NCBI GenBank assembly: GCA_030533445.1
Contig: CM060082.1
Location: 34,491,817 to 34,555,816 of the forward strand
Length of the DNA: 64,000 nucleotides
DNA from: Cyprinodon diabolis
Lineage: Eukaryota; Chordata; Actinopteri; Cyprinodontiformes; Cyprinodontidae
Reading direction: 5' to 3'
Shown one piece after another: positions 9,979 to 22,023 of this stretch (positions are counted from its first letter, which is position 1; each line of letters begins with the position of its first letter). Both the position numbers and the translations under genes were made by a program. The notes beneath the pieces were generated by a model, which was given only the letters and a program-made list of their open reading frames with translations, made no database searches and was not told where the DNA came from.

Positions 9979-12900
9979 AATATCTTCGGAATTACGGTAG
10001 GATTAATACTTTTCCTTAAAAACCCTCCAGACCGACCTAAAGTCGATGAAAATCAGAGCCGTTTTTCATTGGTTTTGGAGCAGAAGAGGGGAGAAAAACG
10101 AATCAGACTATGTGTTTTAAACTCGTCATAAATATTTTTCTGAATGACACACATACACCAAAGTTGGCATAGTTGGAGTCGAAGGATGGCTGACGCTCAC
10201 GGTGAAAAAATATTTTGAATAACTCATACGGTTTTTGCTCAGCAGTCGTTTGTTCGGAGGACATTTTAAGCAGCTGAAAGCTGAGTGACAGTGACCTGCT
10301 GCAGCTAGCTCAATTAGAAGCTTAGGTGTGATGAAACGTTTTTTCTTTTTCTTTCTCTTCCCATTCAGTTTGTAGATGACCTACAGCCATGAAAGTTACT
10401 CCAATCGAAGACAAGATATAGCTGTCGCTTAGATAAAAAGAATTTTTCAGATACCTTTTACGGTTTTTACTCAGCAGTCGTTTGTTCGGAGGGGTGCTTT
10501 AGCAGCTAAAAGGTGAGTGAGAGTGAGGTCCTGCAGTTAAAAGAAAGGGAGGAGCAGGTGGGCCAACCATTTTGTTTGTGCTTCGTTTTGGGTTGTGAAA
10601 GACCTACAGACATGAAGGTTACCCCAGTCTGAGACAAAGGATAGATGTTGCTTTCACTGAAAGAATTTTTCAGATATCTTTTACGGTTTTTGCTCAGCAG
10701 TCGTTTGTTCGGAGGGTAAGCACCTGGAAGCTAGCTGACAGTTAGCTTCTGCAGCAGCCTGCTAGAGTGCAGCTGCTGAAATCTTAGTGTGAGGCGGCCA
10801 TTTTTTTAAGATCAAACATCTTATTCTCGCCCTCACGGCCACATATTTGGAGCTACAGTCACCATTTTTGGTCAGTTTGTAGACTGAAACCTCTGGACTC
10901 ACACAATGTCTTCGGAATTACGGTAGGATTAATACTTTTCCTTAAAAACCCTCCAGACCAACCTAAAGTCGATGAGAGTTTCAGCCTTTCTCTATTCTTT
11001 TTGAGCTGAAGATGGGAGAGAAACGAATCAGACTATGTGTTTTCAACTCGTCATAAATATTTTTCTGAATGACACACATACACCAAAGTTGGTATAGTTG
11101 GAGTCGAAGGATTGCTGATGCTCATGGTGAAAATGTTTTTTGAATAACTCATACGGTTTTTGATCAGTAGTCGTTTGTTCGGTGCCGTTCTTCCCATACA
11201 AAAAAGCCTGGGAAGAAGAAACCAATAGTGAGTGCAGCTGTTGTCTGTGTCAGTGAGAGGCTCGTTAAGCGTTGTCAAGGTTACCAAGCTTCAAACAGAT
11301 TTTACCTCTGCTGTTTTAAACAGCACATATTAATCTAATGGAGGGTGAAAGGACTGATTTAACATTGGGAAATGGATACTATATGACTGCTGTCCATGAC
11401 ACTTCCCTTGCCACTCAGCACTGATAGACTTTCAAAATAAGACTCCAGGGACCCTACAAAATAAAAGCCTCTATATTTTTTACATATATTTATTGCCCTA
11501 TATGGCTCAACATTATGACCCAAACTCAACCCCGTTTTAGAGAATAGACTCTAGGAGACTGTTTAAAACACACCCTATAGCAAATTTCAAAATAAAAGCC
11601 TCCCATTTCCGCTTCATCTACTGCCCTAATAACATGGAAAAAGAGTGATTTAACGATTGGAAAGTAATCAACTATCATTGACGGGTCTGAACATTTTCTA
11701 TAAACACAACTCTGTTGGACTTTCAAAATAAGACTCCAGGGACCCTACAAAATAAAAGCCTCTAGATTATACTAATGCATTAATTGATGCAAATGGCTCA
11801 ACATTATGACCCAAACTCTTCCAGGTTGTTTTTATTAGACTCTAGTGACCTTTTCAAAACACACCCAGAGCAAATTTCACAATAAAAGTCTCCCATTTAC
11901 TCTGTAATACAGCAACTATTCACCTAATAACATGGAAAACCAGTGATTTAACATTTGGAAATGGATTCTATATCACTGCTGGGCGTGACCCATCTTTTGA
12001 TGCACATTCATGATAGACTTTCAAAATAAGACTACAAGGACTCTACAGAATAAAAGCCTCTTCCTTATACACACTCATACATTCTGGCATATTGCTCATT
12101 GCCATTGGTGATTTCATCACTGCAATGGCTCTTAGAAGGCGGGCGGAGCCCGCCAATGGTAACAGGCGGGCGGAGCCCGCCAAAGGTGATTACATCACTG
12201 CAATGGCTCTTAGCAGGCGGGCGTGATTTCATCACTGCAATGGCTCTTAGAAGGCGGGCAGAGCCCGCCATTGGTGATTTTTTTCTTCACTGAGATGGCT
12301 CCTAGCAGGCGGGCGAAGCCCGCCAACTGGGCTTTACCCACTGTGTTTCAATATGGACAACCCATATTACCCTTGTGCATCATACGCTGTGCACGTCTAT
12401 TTCCCAGATTTCAGCACAAGTGGCACACAGCTCTCTTTGCCCATGAACTTGCCCTCTTTCCTTCCCTCAGCAGCCCTCAAAGGCGTAAGCAGTTGGTCTG
12501 GGGAGCCCCGACGTCACTTGCCAGGGCCGTATTGGCCCGGTTCCCCAGACGGGCAGTAGGTGGCCCCCCTCAAAATTTCTTTAGAAATTTTCTAGTTATT
12601 ATAATTCTCCCGTATACCCAAAACTTCGGCGCGTAACTAGTCCCGCACGGTTTGGCGGATCGGGCCCAAAGTTGGCACACGCGTCGGGACCAATGGGGTG
12701 ATGTGTGCTTGTATAAAACTTTCTCATTAGTCCGAAGGTTTGCGAATTATTAGCGAAAACGTCGCAAAAAAATCCCATAGGAAATGAATGGGGAGAGGAA
12801 AAAAAAAGCATAAAAAACAGCACTTCACTGTGTCGGCATACATTCACCTAGAAAAACAGTTTGAAGCTCAGTTTGTAGATAAATCCTTCGTCTATTTAAA

Positions 12901-13132
12901 ACTGAAGACGGTATGTTGATAACTGCTACGGTTTTTGTATAATCAGACCTCAAGCGCCACAAAGTTTTAGCAAAATCCAGCCTGCTAGAGTGGAGCAACT
13001 GAAAAGCTAGAGTGTGAGGCAGGCGTTTTTTAAACACAAAAAAACATTTTAAACTCGCCCTCACGGCCACATATTTATAGCTAGAGTCACCATTTTTGGT
13101 CAGTTTGTAGACTGAAATCTCTGGACCCACAC
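9979..13132 (+). repeat. Array unit 4 (3154 bp, B/A chimera)
   Basis: Complete unit that starts as type B (gatggctgac, aaatattttg, gcagctgaaag) and switches to type A at about 10270-10280 (ctgagtgacagtgacc, gaagcttagg). It is 14 bp shorter than the canonical length owing to a deletion that removes half of the third GC hairpin. The foldback site is empty. It shares aatcgaagac with unit 18. Confidence 0.95.
12102..12324 (+). repeat. 51 bp hairpin minisatellite, unit 4 (third hairpin half deleted)
   Basis: A 14-base deletion joins caggcgggcg directly to tgatttcatc near 12223, removing the right arm and the start of the next monomer. The other four GC hairpins are intact. The deletion is not a multiple of three and shifts the frame that crosses the block elsewhere. 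Confidence 0.95.
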
Positions 13133-16100
13133 AATATCTTCGGAATTACGGTAGGATTAATACTTTTCCTTAAAAACCCTCCAGACCGACCTAAAGTCGA
13201 TGAAAATCAGAGCCGTTTTTCATTGGTTTTGGAGCAGAAGAGGGGAGAAAAACGAATCAGACTATGTGTTTTAAACTCGTCATAAATATTTTTCTGAATG
13301 ACACACATACACCAAAGTTGGCATAGTTGGAGTCGAAGGATGACTGACGCTCACGGTGAAAAAATTTTTTGAATAACTCATACGGTTTTTGCTCAGCAGT
13401 CGTTTGTTCGGAGGACATTTTAAGCACCTGAAAGCTGAGTGACATTGACCTGCTGCAGCTAGCTCAATTAGAAGCTTAGGTGTGATGAAACGTTTTTTCT
13501 TTTTCTTTCTCTTCCCATTCAGTTTGTAGATGATCTACAGCCATGAAAGTTACTCCAATTGAAGACAAGATATAGCTGTCGCTTAGATAAAAAGAATTTT
13601 TCAGATACCTTTTACGGTTTTTACTCAGCAGTCGTTTGTTCGGAGGGGTGCTTTAGCAGCTAAAAGGTGAGTGAGAGTGAGGTCCTGCAGTTAAAAGAAA
13701 GGGAGGAGCAGGTGGGCCAACCATTTTGTTTGTGCTTCGTTTTGGGTTGTGAAAGACCTACAGACATGAAGGTTACCCCAGTCTGAGACAAAGGATAGAT
13801 GTTGCTTTCACTGAAAGAATTTTTCAGATATCTTTTACGGTTTTTGCTCAGCAGTCGTTTGTTCGGAGGGTAAGCACCTGGAAGCTAGCTGACAGTTAGC
13901 TTCTGCAGCAGCCTGCTAGAGTGCAGCTGCTGAAATCTTAGTGTGAGGCGGCCATTTTTTTCAGATCAAACATCTTATTCTCGCCCTCACGGCCACATAT
14001 TTGGAGCTACAGTCACCATTTTTGGTCAGTTTGTAGACTGAAACCTCTGGACTCACACAATGTCTTCGGAATTACGGTAGGATTAATACTTTTCCTTAAA
14101 AACCCTCCAGACCAACCTAAAGTCGATGAGAGTTTCAGCCTTTCTCTATTCTTTTTGAGCTGAAGATGGGAGAGAAACGAATCAGACTATGTGTTTTCAC
14201 TCGTCATAAATATTTTTCTGAATGACACACATACACCAAAGTTGGTATAGTTGGAGTCGAAGGATTGCTGATGCTCATGGTGAAAATGTTTTTTGAATAA
14301 CTCATACGGTTTTTGATCAGTAGTCGTTTGTTCGGTGCCGTTCTTCCCATACAAAAAAGCCTGGGAAGAAGAAACCAATAGTGAGTGCAGCTGTTGTCTG
14401 TGTCAGTGAGAGGCTCGTTAAGCGTTGTCAAGGTTACCAAGCTTCAAACAGATTTTACCTCTGCTGTTTTAAACAGCACATATTAATCTAATGGAGGGTG
14501 AAAGGACTGATTTAACATTGGGAAATGGATACTATATGACTGCTGTCCATGACACTTCCCTTGCCACTCAGCACTGATAGACTTTCAAAATAAGACTCCA
14601 GGGACCCTACAAAATAAAAGCCTCTATATTTTTTACATATATTTATTGCCCTATATGGCTCAACATTATGACCCAAACTCAACCCCGTTTTAGAGAATAG
14701 ACTCTAGGAGACTGTTTAAAACACACCCTATAGCAAATTTCAAAATAAAAGCCTCCCATTTCCGCTTCATCTACTGCCCTAATAACATGGAAAAAGAGTG
14801 ATTTAACGATTGGAAAGTAATCAACTATCATTGACGGGTCTGAACATTTTCTATAAACACAACTCTGTTGGACTTTCAAAATAAGACTCCAGGGACCCTA
14901 CAAAATAAAAGCCTCTAGATTATAGTAATGCATTAATTGATGCAAATGGCTCAACATTATGACCCAAACTCTTCCAGGTTGTTTTTATTAGACTCTAGTG
15001 ACCTTTTCAAAACACACCCCAGAGCAAATTTCACAATAAAAGTCTCCCATTTACTCTGTAATACAGCAACTATTCACCTAATAACATGGAAAACCAGTGA
15101 TTTAACATTTGGAAATGGATTCTATATCACTGCTGGGCGTGACCCATCTTTTGATGCACATTCATGATAGACTTTCAAAATAAGACTACAAGGACTCTAC
15201 AGAATAAAAGCCTCTTCCTTATACACACTCATACATTCTGGCATATTGCTCATTGCCATTGGTGATTTCATCACTGCAATGGCTCTTAGCAGGCGGGCGG
15301 AGCCCGCCATTGGTGATTTCATCACTGCAATGGCTCTTAGAAGGCGGGCAGAGCCCGCCATTGGTGATTTTTTTCTTCACTGAGATGGCTCCTCGCAGGC
15401 GGGCGAAGCCCGCCAACTGGGCTTTACCCACTGTGTTTCAATATGGACAACCCATATTACCCTTGTGCATCATACGCTGTGCACGTCTATTTCCCAGATT
15501 TCAGCACAAGTGGCACACAGCTCTCTTTACCCATGAACTTGCCCTCTTTCCTTCCCTCAGCAGCCCTCAAAGGCGTAAGCAGTTGGTCTGGGGAGCCCCG
15601 ACGTCACTTGCCAGGGCCGTATTGGCCCGGTTCCCCAGACGGGCAGTAGGTGGCCCCCCTCAAAATTTCTTTAGAAATTTTCTAGTTATTATAATTCTCC
15701 CGTATACCCAAAACTTCGGCGCGTAACTAGTCCCGCACGGTTTTTGCGGATCGGGCCCAAAGTTGGCACACGCGTCGGGACCAATGGGGTGATGTGTGCT
15801 TGTATAAAACTTTCTCATTAGTCCGAAGGTTTGCGAATTATTAGCGAAAACGTCGCAAAAAAATCCCATAGGAAATGAATGGGGAGAGGAAAAAAAAAGC
15901 ATAAAAAACAGCACTTCACTGTGTCGGCATACATTCACCTAGAAAAACAGTTTGAAGCTCAGTTTGTAGATAAATCCTTCTTCTATTTAAAACTGAAGAC
16001 GGTATGTTGATAACTGCTATGGTTTTTGTATAATCAGACCTCAAGCGCCACAAAGTTTTAGCAAAATCCAGCCTGCTAGAGTGGAGCAACTGAAAAGCTA

Positions 16101-16223
16101 GAGTGTGAGGCAGGCGTTTTTTAAACACAAAAAAACATTTTAAACTCGCCCTCACGGCCACATATTTATAGCTAGAGTCACCATTTTTGGTCAGTTTGTA
16201 GACTGAAATCTCTGGACCCACAC
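13133..16223 (+). repeat. Array unit 5 (3091 bp, type A, twin of unit 9)
   Basis: Complete unit shortened by 78 bp in the hairpin minisatellite (51 plus 27). It shares private variants with unit 9: gtgacattgacc, gatgatctac, tttttcagatc, tgttttcactcg and gctcctcgcagg. Its right end differs from unit 9: cggtttttgcgg, ccttcttctat and gctatgg. The last two are shared with unit 13. Confidence 0.95.
15256..15414 (+). repeat. 51 bp hairpin minisatellite, unit 5 (three GC hairpins)
   Basis: Short block of 159 bases, missing one 51 bp monomer and the 27 bp segment. Same state as unit 9, including gctcctcgcagg before the last hairpin. Confidence 0.95.
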
Positions 16224-16503
16224 AATATCTTCGGAATTACGGTAGGATTAATACTTTTCCTTAAAAACCCTCCAGACCGACCTAAAGTCGATGAAAATCA
16301 GAGCCGTTTTTCATTGGTTTTGGAGCAGAAGAGGGGAGAAAAACGAATCAGACTATGTGTTTTAAACTCGTCATAAATATTTTTGTGAATGACACACATA
16401 CACCAAAGTTGGCATAGTTGGAGTCGAAGGATGACTGACGCTCACGGTGAAAAATTTTTTTGAATAACTCATACGGTTTTTGCTCAGCAGTCGTTTGTTC
16501 GGA
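16071..16503 (+). repeat. Left-domain block alpha (~430 bp), reference copy
   Basis: This block runs from gcctgctagagtg at the end of unit 5 to the first cggtttttgctcagcag motif of unit 6, straddling the phase point used here. It aligns with the beta block about 931 bases downstream over its full length. Shared landmarks are the ctcacggccacatatttg-like stretch, tttggtcagtttgtagac, ggaattacggtaggatt and cgtcataaatatttttctg. Alpha and beta differ at many positions, so the duplication is much older than the array units. The minus strand of alpha has a TATAAATA. Confidence 0.85.
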
Positions 16504-17428
16504 GGACATTTTAAGCACCTGAAAGCTGAGTGACAGTGACCTGCTGCAGCTAGCTCAATTAGAAGCTTAGGTGTGATGAAACGTTTTTTATTTTTCTTTC
16601 TCTTCCCATTCAGTTTGTAGATGACCTACAGCCATGAAAGTTACTCCAATTGAAGACAAGATATAGCTGTCGCTTAGATAAAAAGAATTTTTCAGATACC
16701 TTTTACGGTTTTTACTCAGCAGTCGTTTGTTCGGAGGGGTGCTTTAGCAGCTAAAAGGTGAGTGAGAGTGAGGTCCTGCAGTTCAAACAAAGGGAGGAGC
16801 AGGTGGGCCAACCATTTTGTTTGTGCTTCGTTTTGGGTTGTGAAAGACCTACAGACATGAAGGTTACCCCAGTCTGAGACAAAGGATAGATGTTGCTTTC
16901 ACTGAAAGAATTTTTCAGATATCTTTTACGGTTTTTGCTCAGCAGTCGTTTGTTCGGAGGGTAAGCACCTGGAAGCTAGCTGACAGTTAGCTTCTGCAGC
17001 AGCCTGCTAGAGTGCAGCTGCTGAAATCTTAGTGTGAGGCGGCCATTTTTTTAAGATCAAACATCTTATTCTCGCCCTCACGGCCACATATTTGGAGCTA
17101 CAGTCACCATTTTTGGTCAGTTTGTAGACTGAAACCTCTGGACTCACACAATGTCTTCGGAATTACGGTAGGATTAATACTTTTCCTTAAAAACCCTCCA
17201 GACCAACCTAAAGTCGATGAGAGTTTCAGCCTTTCTCTATTCTTTTTGAGCTGAAGATGGGAGAGAAACGAATCAGACTATGTGTTTTCAACTCGTCATA
17301 AATATTTTTCTGAATGACACACATACACCAAAGTTGGTATAGTTGGAGTCGAAGGATTGCTGATGCTCATGGTGAAAATGTTTTTTGAATAACTCATACG
17401 GTTTTTGATCAGTAGTCGTTTGTTCGGT
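16474..17428 (+). repeat. ~230 bp degenerate modules of the left domain (reference unit 6)
   Basis: The 30-base motif beginning cggttttt and ending tttgttcgg(a) occurs at 16474, 16706, 16929 and 17399. The spacings of 232, 223 and 470 are about one, one and two modules of 230 bp. Each motif is preceded by a stretch like gaatttttcagataccttt and by a 'catgaaagttactcc' or 'catgaaggttacccc' segment. A diverged fifth version, cggtttttgtataatc, lies at the right end of each unit. The left domain is therefore an old tandem repeat inside the array unit. Confidence 0.8.
17002..17428 (+). repeat. Left-domain block beta (~430 bp), reference copy
   Basis: Second diverged copy of the 430 bp block within each array unit. 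It ends with the altered motif cggtttttgatcagtagtcg, followed by tgccgttcttccc. Comparison with unit 11 shows this end is fused to sequence that lies one 229 bp module further downstream there. Confidence 0.85.
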
Positions 17429-17671
17429 GCCGTTCTTCCCATACAAAAAAGCCTGGGAAGAAGAAACCAATAGTGAGTGCAGCTGTTGTCTGTGTCAGTG
17501 AGAGGCTCGTTAAGCGTTGTCAAGGTTACCAAGCTTCAAACAGATTTTACCTCTGCTGTTTTAAACAGCACATATTAATCTAATGGAGGGTGAAAGGACT
17601 GATTTAACATTGGGAAATGGATACTATATGACTGCTGTCCATGACACTTCCCTTGCCACTCAGCACTGATA

Positions 17672-17962
17672 GACTTTCAAAATAAGACTCCAGGGACCCT
17701 ACAAAATAAAAGCCTCTATATTTTTTACATATATTTATTGCCCTATATGGCTCAACATTATGACCCAAACTCAACCCCGTTTTAGAGAATAGACTCTAGG
17801 AGACTGTTTAAAACACACCCTATAGCAAATTTCAAAATAAAAGCCTCCCATTTCCGCTTCATCTACTGCCCTAATAACATGGAAAAAGAGTGATTTAACG
17901 ATTGGAAAGTAATCAACTATCATTGACGGGTCTGAACATTTTCTATAAACACAACTCTGTTG
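17672..17962 (+). repeat. A/T-rich module, 291 bp copy (reference unit 6)
   Basis: Starts at gactttcaaaataagactcc and runs to the next occurrence of that sequence, 291 bases later. It contains two caaaataaaagcctc stretches and ggctcaacattatgaccc. It aligns with the following 299 bp module. A fragment with the same landmarks (ggtgaaaggactgattta, actgctgtccatgacac) precedes it. The module lies within the array unit and is older than it. Confidence 0.88.
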
Positions 17963-18261
17963 GACTTTCAAAATAAGACTCCAGGGACCCTACAAAATAA
18001 AAGCCTCTAGATTATACTAATGCATTAATTGATGCAAATGGCTCAACATTATGACCCAAACTCTTCCAGGTTGTTTTTATTAGACTCTAGTGACCTTTTC
18101 AAAACACACCCCAGAGCAAATTTCACAATAAAAGTCTCCCATTTACTCTGTAATACAGCAACTATTCACCTAATAACATGGAAAACCAGTGATTTAACAT
18201 TTGGAAATGGATTCTATATCACTGCTGGGCGTGACCCATCTTTTGATGCACATTCATGATA
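17963..18261 (+). repeat. A/T-rich module, 299 bp copy (reference unit 6)
   Basis: Second copy of the A/T-rich module, diverged from the first but sharing its start, ggctcaacattatgaccc, the cacacccc region and aacatggaaaaccagtga. A C-count change (cacaccccag or cacacccag) divides the array: units 1, 2, 5, 6, 9, 10, 11, 13 and 20 have the longer run, the rest the shorter. This breaks the 76-codon plus-strand frame that spans the module. Confidence 0.88.
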
Positions 18262-18347
18262 GACTTTCAAAATAAGACTACAAGGACTCTACAGAATAAA
18301 AGCCTCTTCCTTATACACACTCATACATTCTGGCATATTGCTCATTG
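18262..18347 (+). repeat. A/T-rich module, 5' fragment (reference unit 6)
   Basis: A third, truncated copy of the module begins gactttcaaaataagactac and retains agaataaaagcctctt. After some 50 bases it passes into ctcatacattctggcata, which leads into the hairpin minisatellite. Confidence 0.8.
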
Positions 18348-18584
18348 CCATTGGTGATTTCATCACTGCAATGGCTCTTAGAAGGCGGGCGGAGCCCGCC
18401 AATGGTAACAGGCGGGCGGAGCCCGCCAAAGGTGATTACATCACTGCAATGGCTCTTAGCAGGCGGGCTGAGCCCGCCATTGGTGATTTCATCACTGCAA
18501 TGGCTCTTAGAAGGCGGGCAGAGCCCGCCATTGGTGATTTTTTTCTTCACTGAGATGGCTCCTACCAGGCGGGCAAAGCCCGCC
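18348..18584 (+). repeat. 51 bp hairpin minisatellite, unit 6 (five GC hairpins)
   Basis: Full-length block. The third hairpin has loop tga and the fifth has loop aaa (cctaccaggcgggcaaagcc), both with intact arms. Confidence 0.95.
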
Positions 18585-18831
18585 AACTGGGCTTTACCCA
18601 CTGTGTTTCAATATGGACAACCCATATTACCCTTGTGCATCATACGCTGTGCACGTCTATTTCCCAGATTTCAGCACAAGTGGCACACAGCTCTCTTTGC
18701 CCATGAACTTGCCCTCTTTCCTTCCCTCAGCAGCCCTCAAAGGCGTAAGCAGTTGGTCTGGGGAGCCCCGACGTCACTTGCCAGGGCCGTATTGGCCCGG
18801 TTCCCCAGACGGGCAGTAGGTGGCCCCCCTC
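18585..18831 (+). other. GC-richer linker between minisatellite and palindrome (reference unit 6)
   Basis: This stretch, present in every unit, runs from aactgggctttacccac through atatggacaacccatatt (itself an inverted repeat, with aatatgg and ccatatt arms) to cagacgggcagtaggtggcc. It holds a 68-codon plus-strand frame starting atggacaacccatat. That frame is open in most units but has a stop in unit 10 and a frameshift in unit 11, so I do not call it a gene. No known function is recognised. Confidence 0.7.
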
Positions 18832-18851
18832 AAAATTTCTTTAGAAATTTT
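18832..18851. repeat. 20 bp A/T palindrome beside the foldback site (reference unit 6)
   Basis: The sequence aaaatttctttagaaatttt has two perfect nine-base arms around TT. I see it unchanged in each complete unit, a few bases before the place where foldback monomers are inserted. Confidence 0.93.
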
Positions 18852-18859
18852 CTAGTTAT

Positions 18860-19392
18860 TATAATTCTCCCGTATACCCAAAACTTCGGCGCGTAACTAG
18901 TCCCGCACGGTTTGGCGGATCGGGCCCAAAGTTGGCACACGCGTCGGGACCAATGGGGTGATGTGTGCTTGTATAAAACTTTCTCATTAGTCCGAAGGTT
19001 TGCGAATTATTAGCGAAAACGTCGCAAAAAAATCCCATAGGAAATGAATGGGGAGAGGGAAAAAAAAGCATAAAAAACAGCACTTCACTGTGTCGCCATA
19101 CATTCACCTAGAAAAACAGTTTGAAGCTCAGTTTGTAGATAAATCCTTCGTCTATTTAAAACTGAAGACGGTATGTTGATAACTGCTACGGTTTTTGTAT
19201 AATCAGACCTCAAGCGCCACAAAGTTTTAGCAAAATCCAGCCTGCTAGAGTGGAGCAACTGAAAAGCTAGAGTGTGAGGCAGGCGTTTTTTAAACACAAA
19301 AAAACATTTTAAACTCGCCCTCACGGCCACATATTTATAGCTAGAGTCACCATTTTTGGTCAGTTTGTAGACTGAAATCTCTGGACCCACAC
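18860..19392 (+). other. Nearly invariant right segment (~530 bp), reference unit 6
   Basis: From ttctcccgtatacccaaaac through ggcggatcgggcccaaag, gcgaattattagcgaaaacg and cccataggaaatgaatgggg to the unit junction. It is rich in CpG in its first half. It is the most uniform part of the array: even the divergent units 10-12 carry it with only a few single changes. Minus-strand frames of 82 and 101 codons lie here; the second loses its N-terminus in unit 8 and the first is extended by an insertion in unit 5. It resembles, from memory, dispersed teleost repeats; I cannot verify this. Confidence 0.75.
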
Positions 19393-21513
19393 AATATCTT
19401 CGGAATTACGGTAGGATTAATACTTTTCCTTAAAAACCCTCCAGACCGACCTAAAGTCGATGAAAATCAGAGCCGTTTTTCATTGGTTTTGGAGCAGAAG
19501 AGGGGAGAAAAACGAATCCGACTATGTGTTTTAAACTCGTCATAAATATTTTTCTGAATGACACACATACACCAAAGTTGGCATAGTTGGAGTCGAAGGA
19601 TGGCTGACGCTCACGGTGAAAAAATATTTTGAATAACTCATACGGTTTTTGCTCAGCAGTCGTTTGTTCGGAGGACATTTTAAGCAGCTGAAACCTGGGG
19701 GAGAGTGTCCTGCTGCAGCTAGCTCAATTAGAAGATCAGGTGTGACAAAACGTTTTTTCTTTTTCTTTCTCTTCCCATTCAGGTTGTAGATGACCTACAG
19801 CCATGAAAGTTACTCCAATTGAAGACAAGATATAGCTGTCGCTTAGATAAAAATAATTTTTCAGATACCTTTTACGGTTTTTACTCAGCAGTCGTTTGTT
19901 CGGAGGGGTGCTTTAGCAGCTAAAAGGTGAGTGAGAGTGAGGTCCTGCAGTTCAAACAAAGGGAGGAGCAGGTGGGCCAACCATTTTGTTTGTGCTTCGT
20001 TTTGGGTTGTGAAAGACCTACAGACATGAAGGTTACCCCAGTCTGAGACAAAGGATAGATGTTGCTTTCACTGAAAGAATTTTTCAGATATCTTTTACGG
20101 TTTTTGCTCAGCAGTCGTTTGTTCGGAGGGTAAGCACCTGGAAGCTAGCTGACAGTTAGCTTCTGCAGCAGCCTGCTAGAGTGCAGCTGCTGAAATCTTA
20201 GTGTGAGGCGGCCATTTTTTTAAGATCAAACATCTTATTCTCGCCCTCACGGCCACATATTTAGAGCTACAGTCACCATTTTTGGTCAGTTTGTAGACTG
20301 AAACCTCTGGACTCACACAATGTCTTCGGAATTACGGTAGGATTAATACTTTTCCTTAAAAACCCTCCAGACCAACCTAAAGTCGATGAGAGTTTCAGCC
20401 TTTCTCTATTCTTTTTGAGCTGAAGATGGGAGAGAAACGAATCAGACTATGTGTTTTCAACTCGTCATAAATATTTTTCTGAATGACACACATACACCAA
20501 AGTTGGTATAGTTGGAGTCGAAGGATTGCTGATGCTCATGGTGAAAATGTTTTTTGAATAACTCATACGGTTTTTGATCAGTAGTCGTTTGTTCGGTGCC
20601 GTTCTTCCCATACAAAAAAGCCTGGGAAGAAGAAACCAATAGTGAGTGCAGCTGTTGTCTGTGTCAGTGAGAGGCTCGTTAAGCGTTGTCAAGGTTACCA
20701 AGCTTCAAACAGATTTTACCTCTGCTGTTTTAAACAGCACATATTAATCTAATGGAGGGTGAAAGGACTGATTTAACATTGGGAAATGGATACTATATGA
20801 CTGCTGTCCATGACACTTCCCTTGCCACTCAGCACTGATAGACTTTCAAAATAAGACTCCAGGGACCCTACAAAATAAAAGCCTCTATATTTTTTACATA
20901 TATTTATTGCCCTATATGGCTCAACATTATGACCCAAACTCAACCCCGTTTTAGAGAATAGACTCTAGGAGACTGTTTAAAACACACCCTATAGCAAATT
21001 TCAAAATAAAAGCCTCCCATTTCCGCTTCATCTACTGCCCTAATAACATGGAAAAAGTGATTTAACGATTGGAAAGTAATCAACTATCATTGACGGGTCT
21101 GAACATTTTCTATAAACACAACTCTGTTGGACTTTCAAAATAAGACTCCAGGGACCCTACAAAATAAAAGCCTCTAGATTATACTAATGCATTAATTGAT
21201 GCAAATGGCTCAACATTATGACCCAAACTCTTCCAGGTTGTTTTTATTAGACTCTAGTGACCTTTTCAAAACACACCCAGAGCAAATTTCACAATAAAAG
21301 TCTCCCATTTACTCTGTAATACAGCAACTATTCACCTAATAACATGGAAAACCAGTGATTTAACATTTGGAAATGGATTCTATATCACTGCTGGGCGTGA
21401 CCCATCTTTTGATGCACATTCATGATAGACTTTCAAAATAAGACTACAAGGACTCTACAGAATAAAAGCCTCTTCCTTATACACACTCATACATTCTGGC
21501 ATATTGCTCATTG

Positions 21514-21750
21514 CCATTGGTGATTTCATCACTGCAATGGCTCTTAGAAGGCGGGCGGAGCCCGCCAATGGTAACAGGCGGGCGGAGCCCACCAAAGGTG
21601 ATTACATCACTGCAATGGCTCTTAGCAGGCGGGCGGAGCCCGCCATTGGTGATTTCATCACTGCAATGGCTCTTAGAAGGCGGGCAGAGCCCGCCATTGG
21701 TGATTTTTTTCTTCACTGAGATGGCTCCTAGCAGGCGGGCAAAGCCCGCC
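21514..21750 (+). repeat. 51 bp hairpin minisatellite, unit 7 (five GC hairpins)
   Basis: Full-length block. The second hairpin has a broken arm (gcccacc); the fifth has loop aaa. Confidence 0.95.
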
Positions 21751-22023
21751 AACTGGGCTTTACCCACTGTGTTTCAATATGGACAACCCATATTACCCTT
21801 GTGCATCATACGCTGTGCACGTCTATTTCCCAGATTTCAGCACAAGTGGCACACAGCTCTCTTTGCCAGTGAACTTGCCCTCTTTCCTTCCCTCAGCAGC
21901 CCTCAAAGGCGTAAGCAGTTGGTCTGGGGAGCCCCGACGTCACTTGCCAGGGCCGTATTGGCCCGGTTCCCCAGACGGGCAGTAGGTGGCCCCCCTCAAA
22001 ATTTCTTTAGAAATTTTCTAGTT

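Larger units (their letters stand above)
16224..19392 (+). repeat. Array unit 6 (3169 bp, type A, reference layout)
   Basis: Complete unit close to the canonical length, with an empty foldback site and five GC hairpins. I use it below to describe the internal anatomy. It shares ttttgtgaatgac and the preceding right-end variants with unit 14. It has its own change cgttttttattttt in the pyrimidine tract. Confidence 0.95.
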
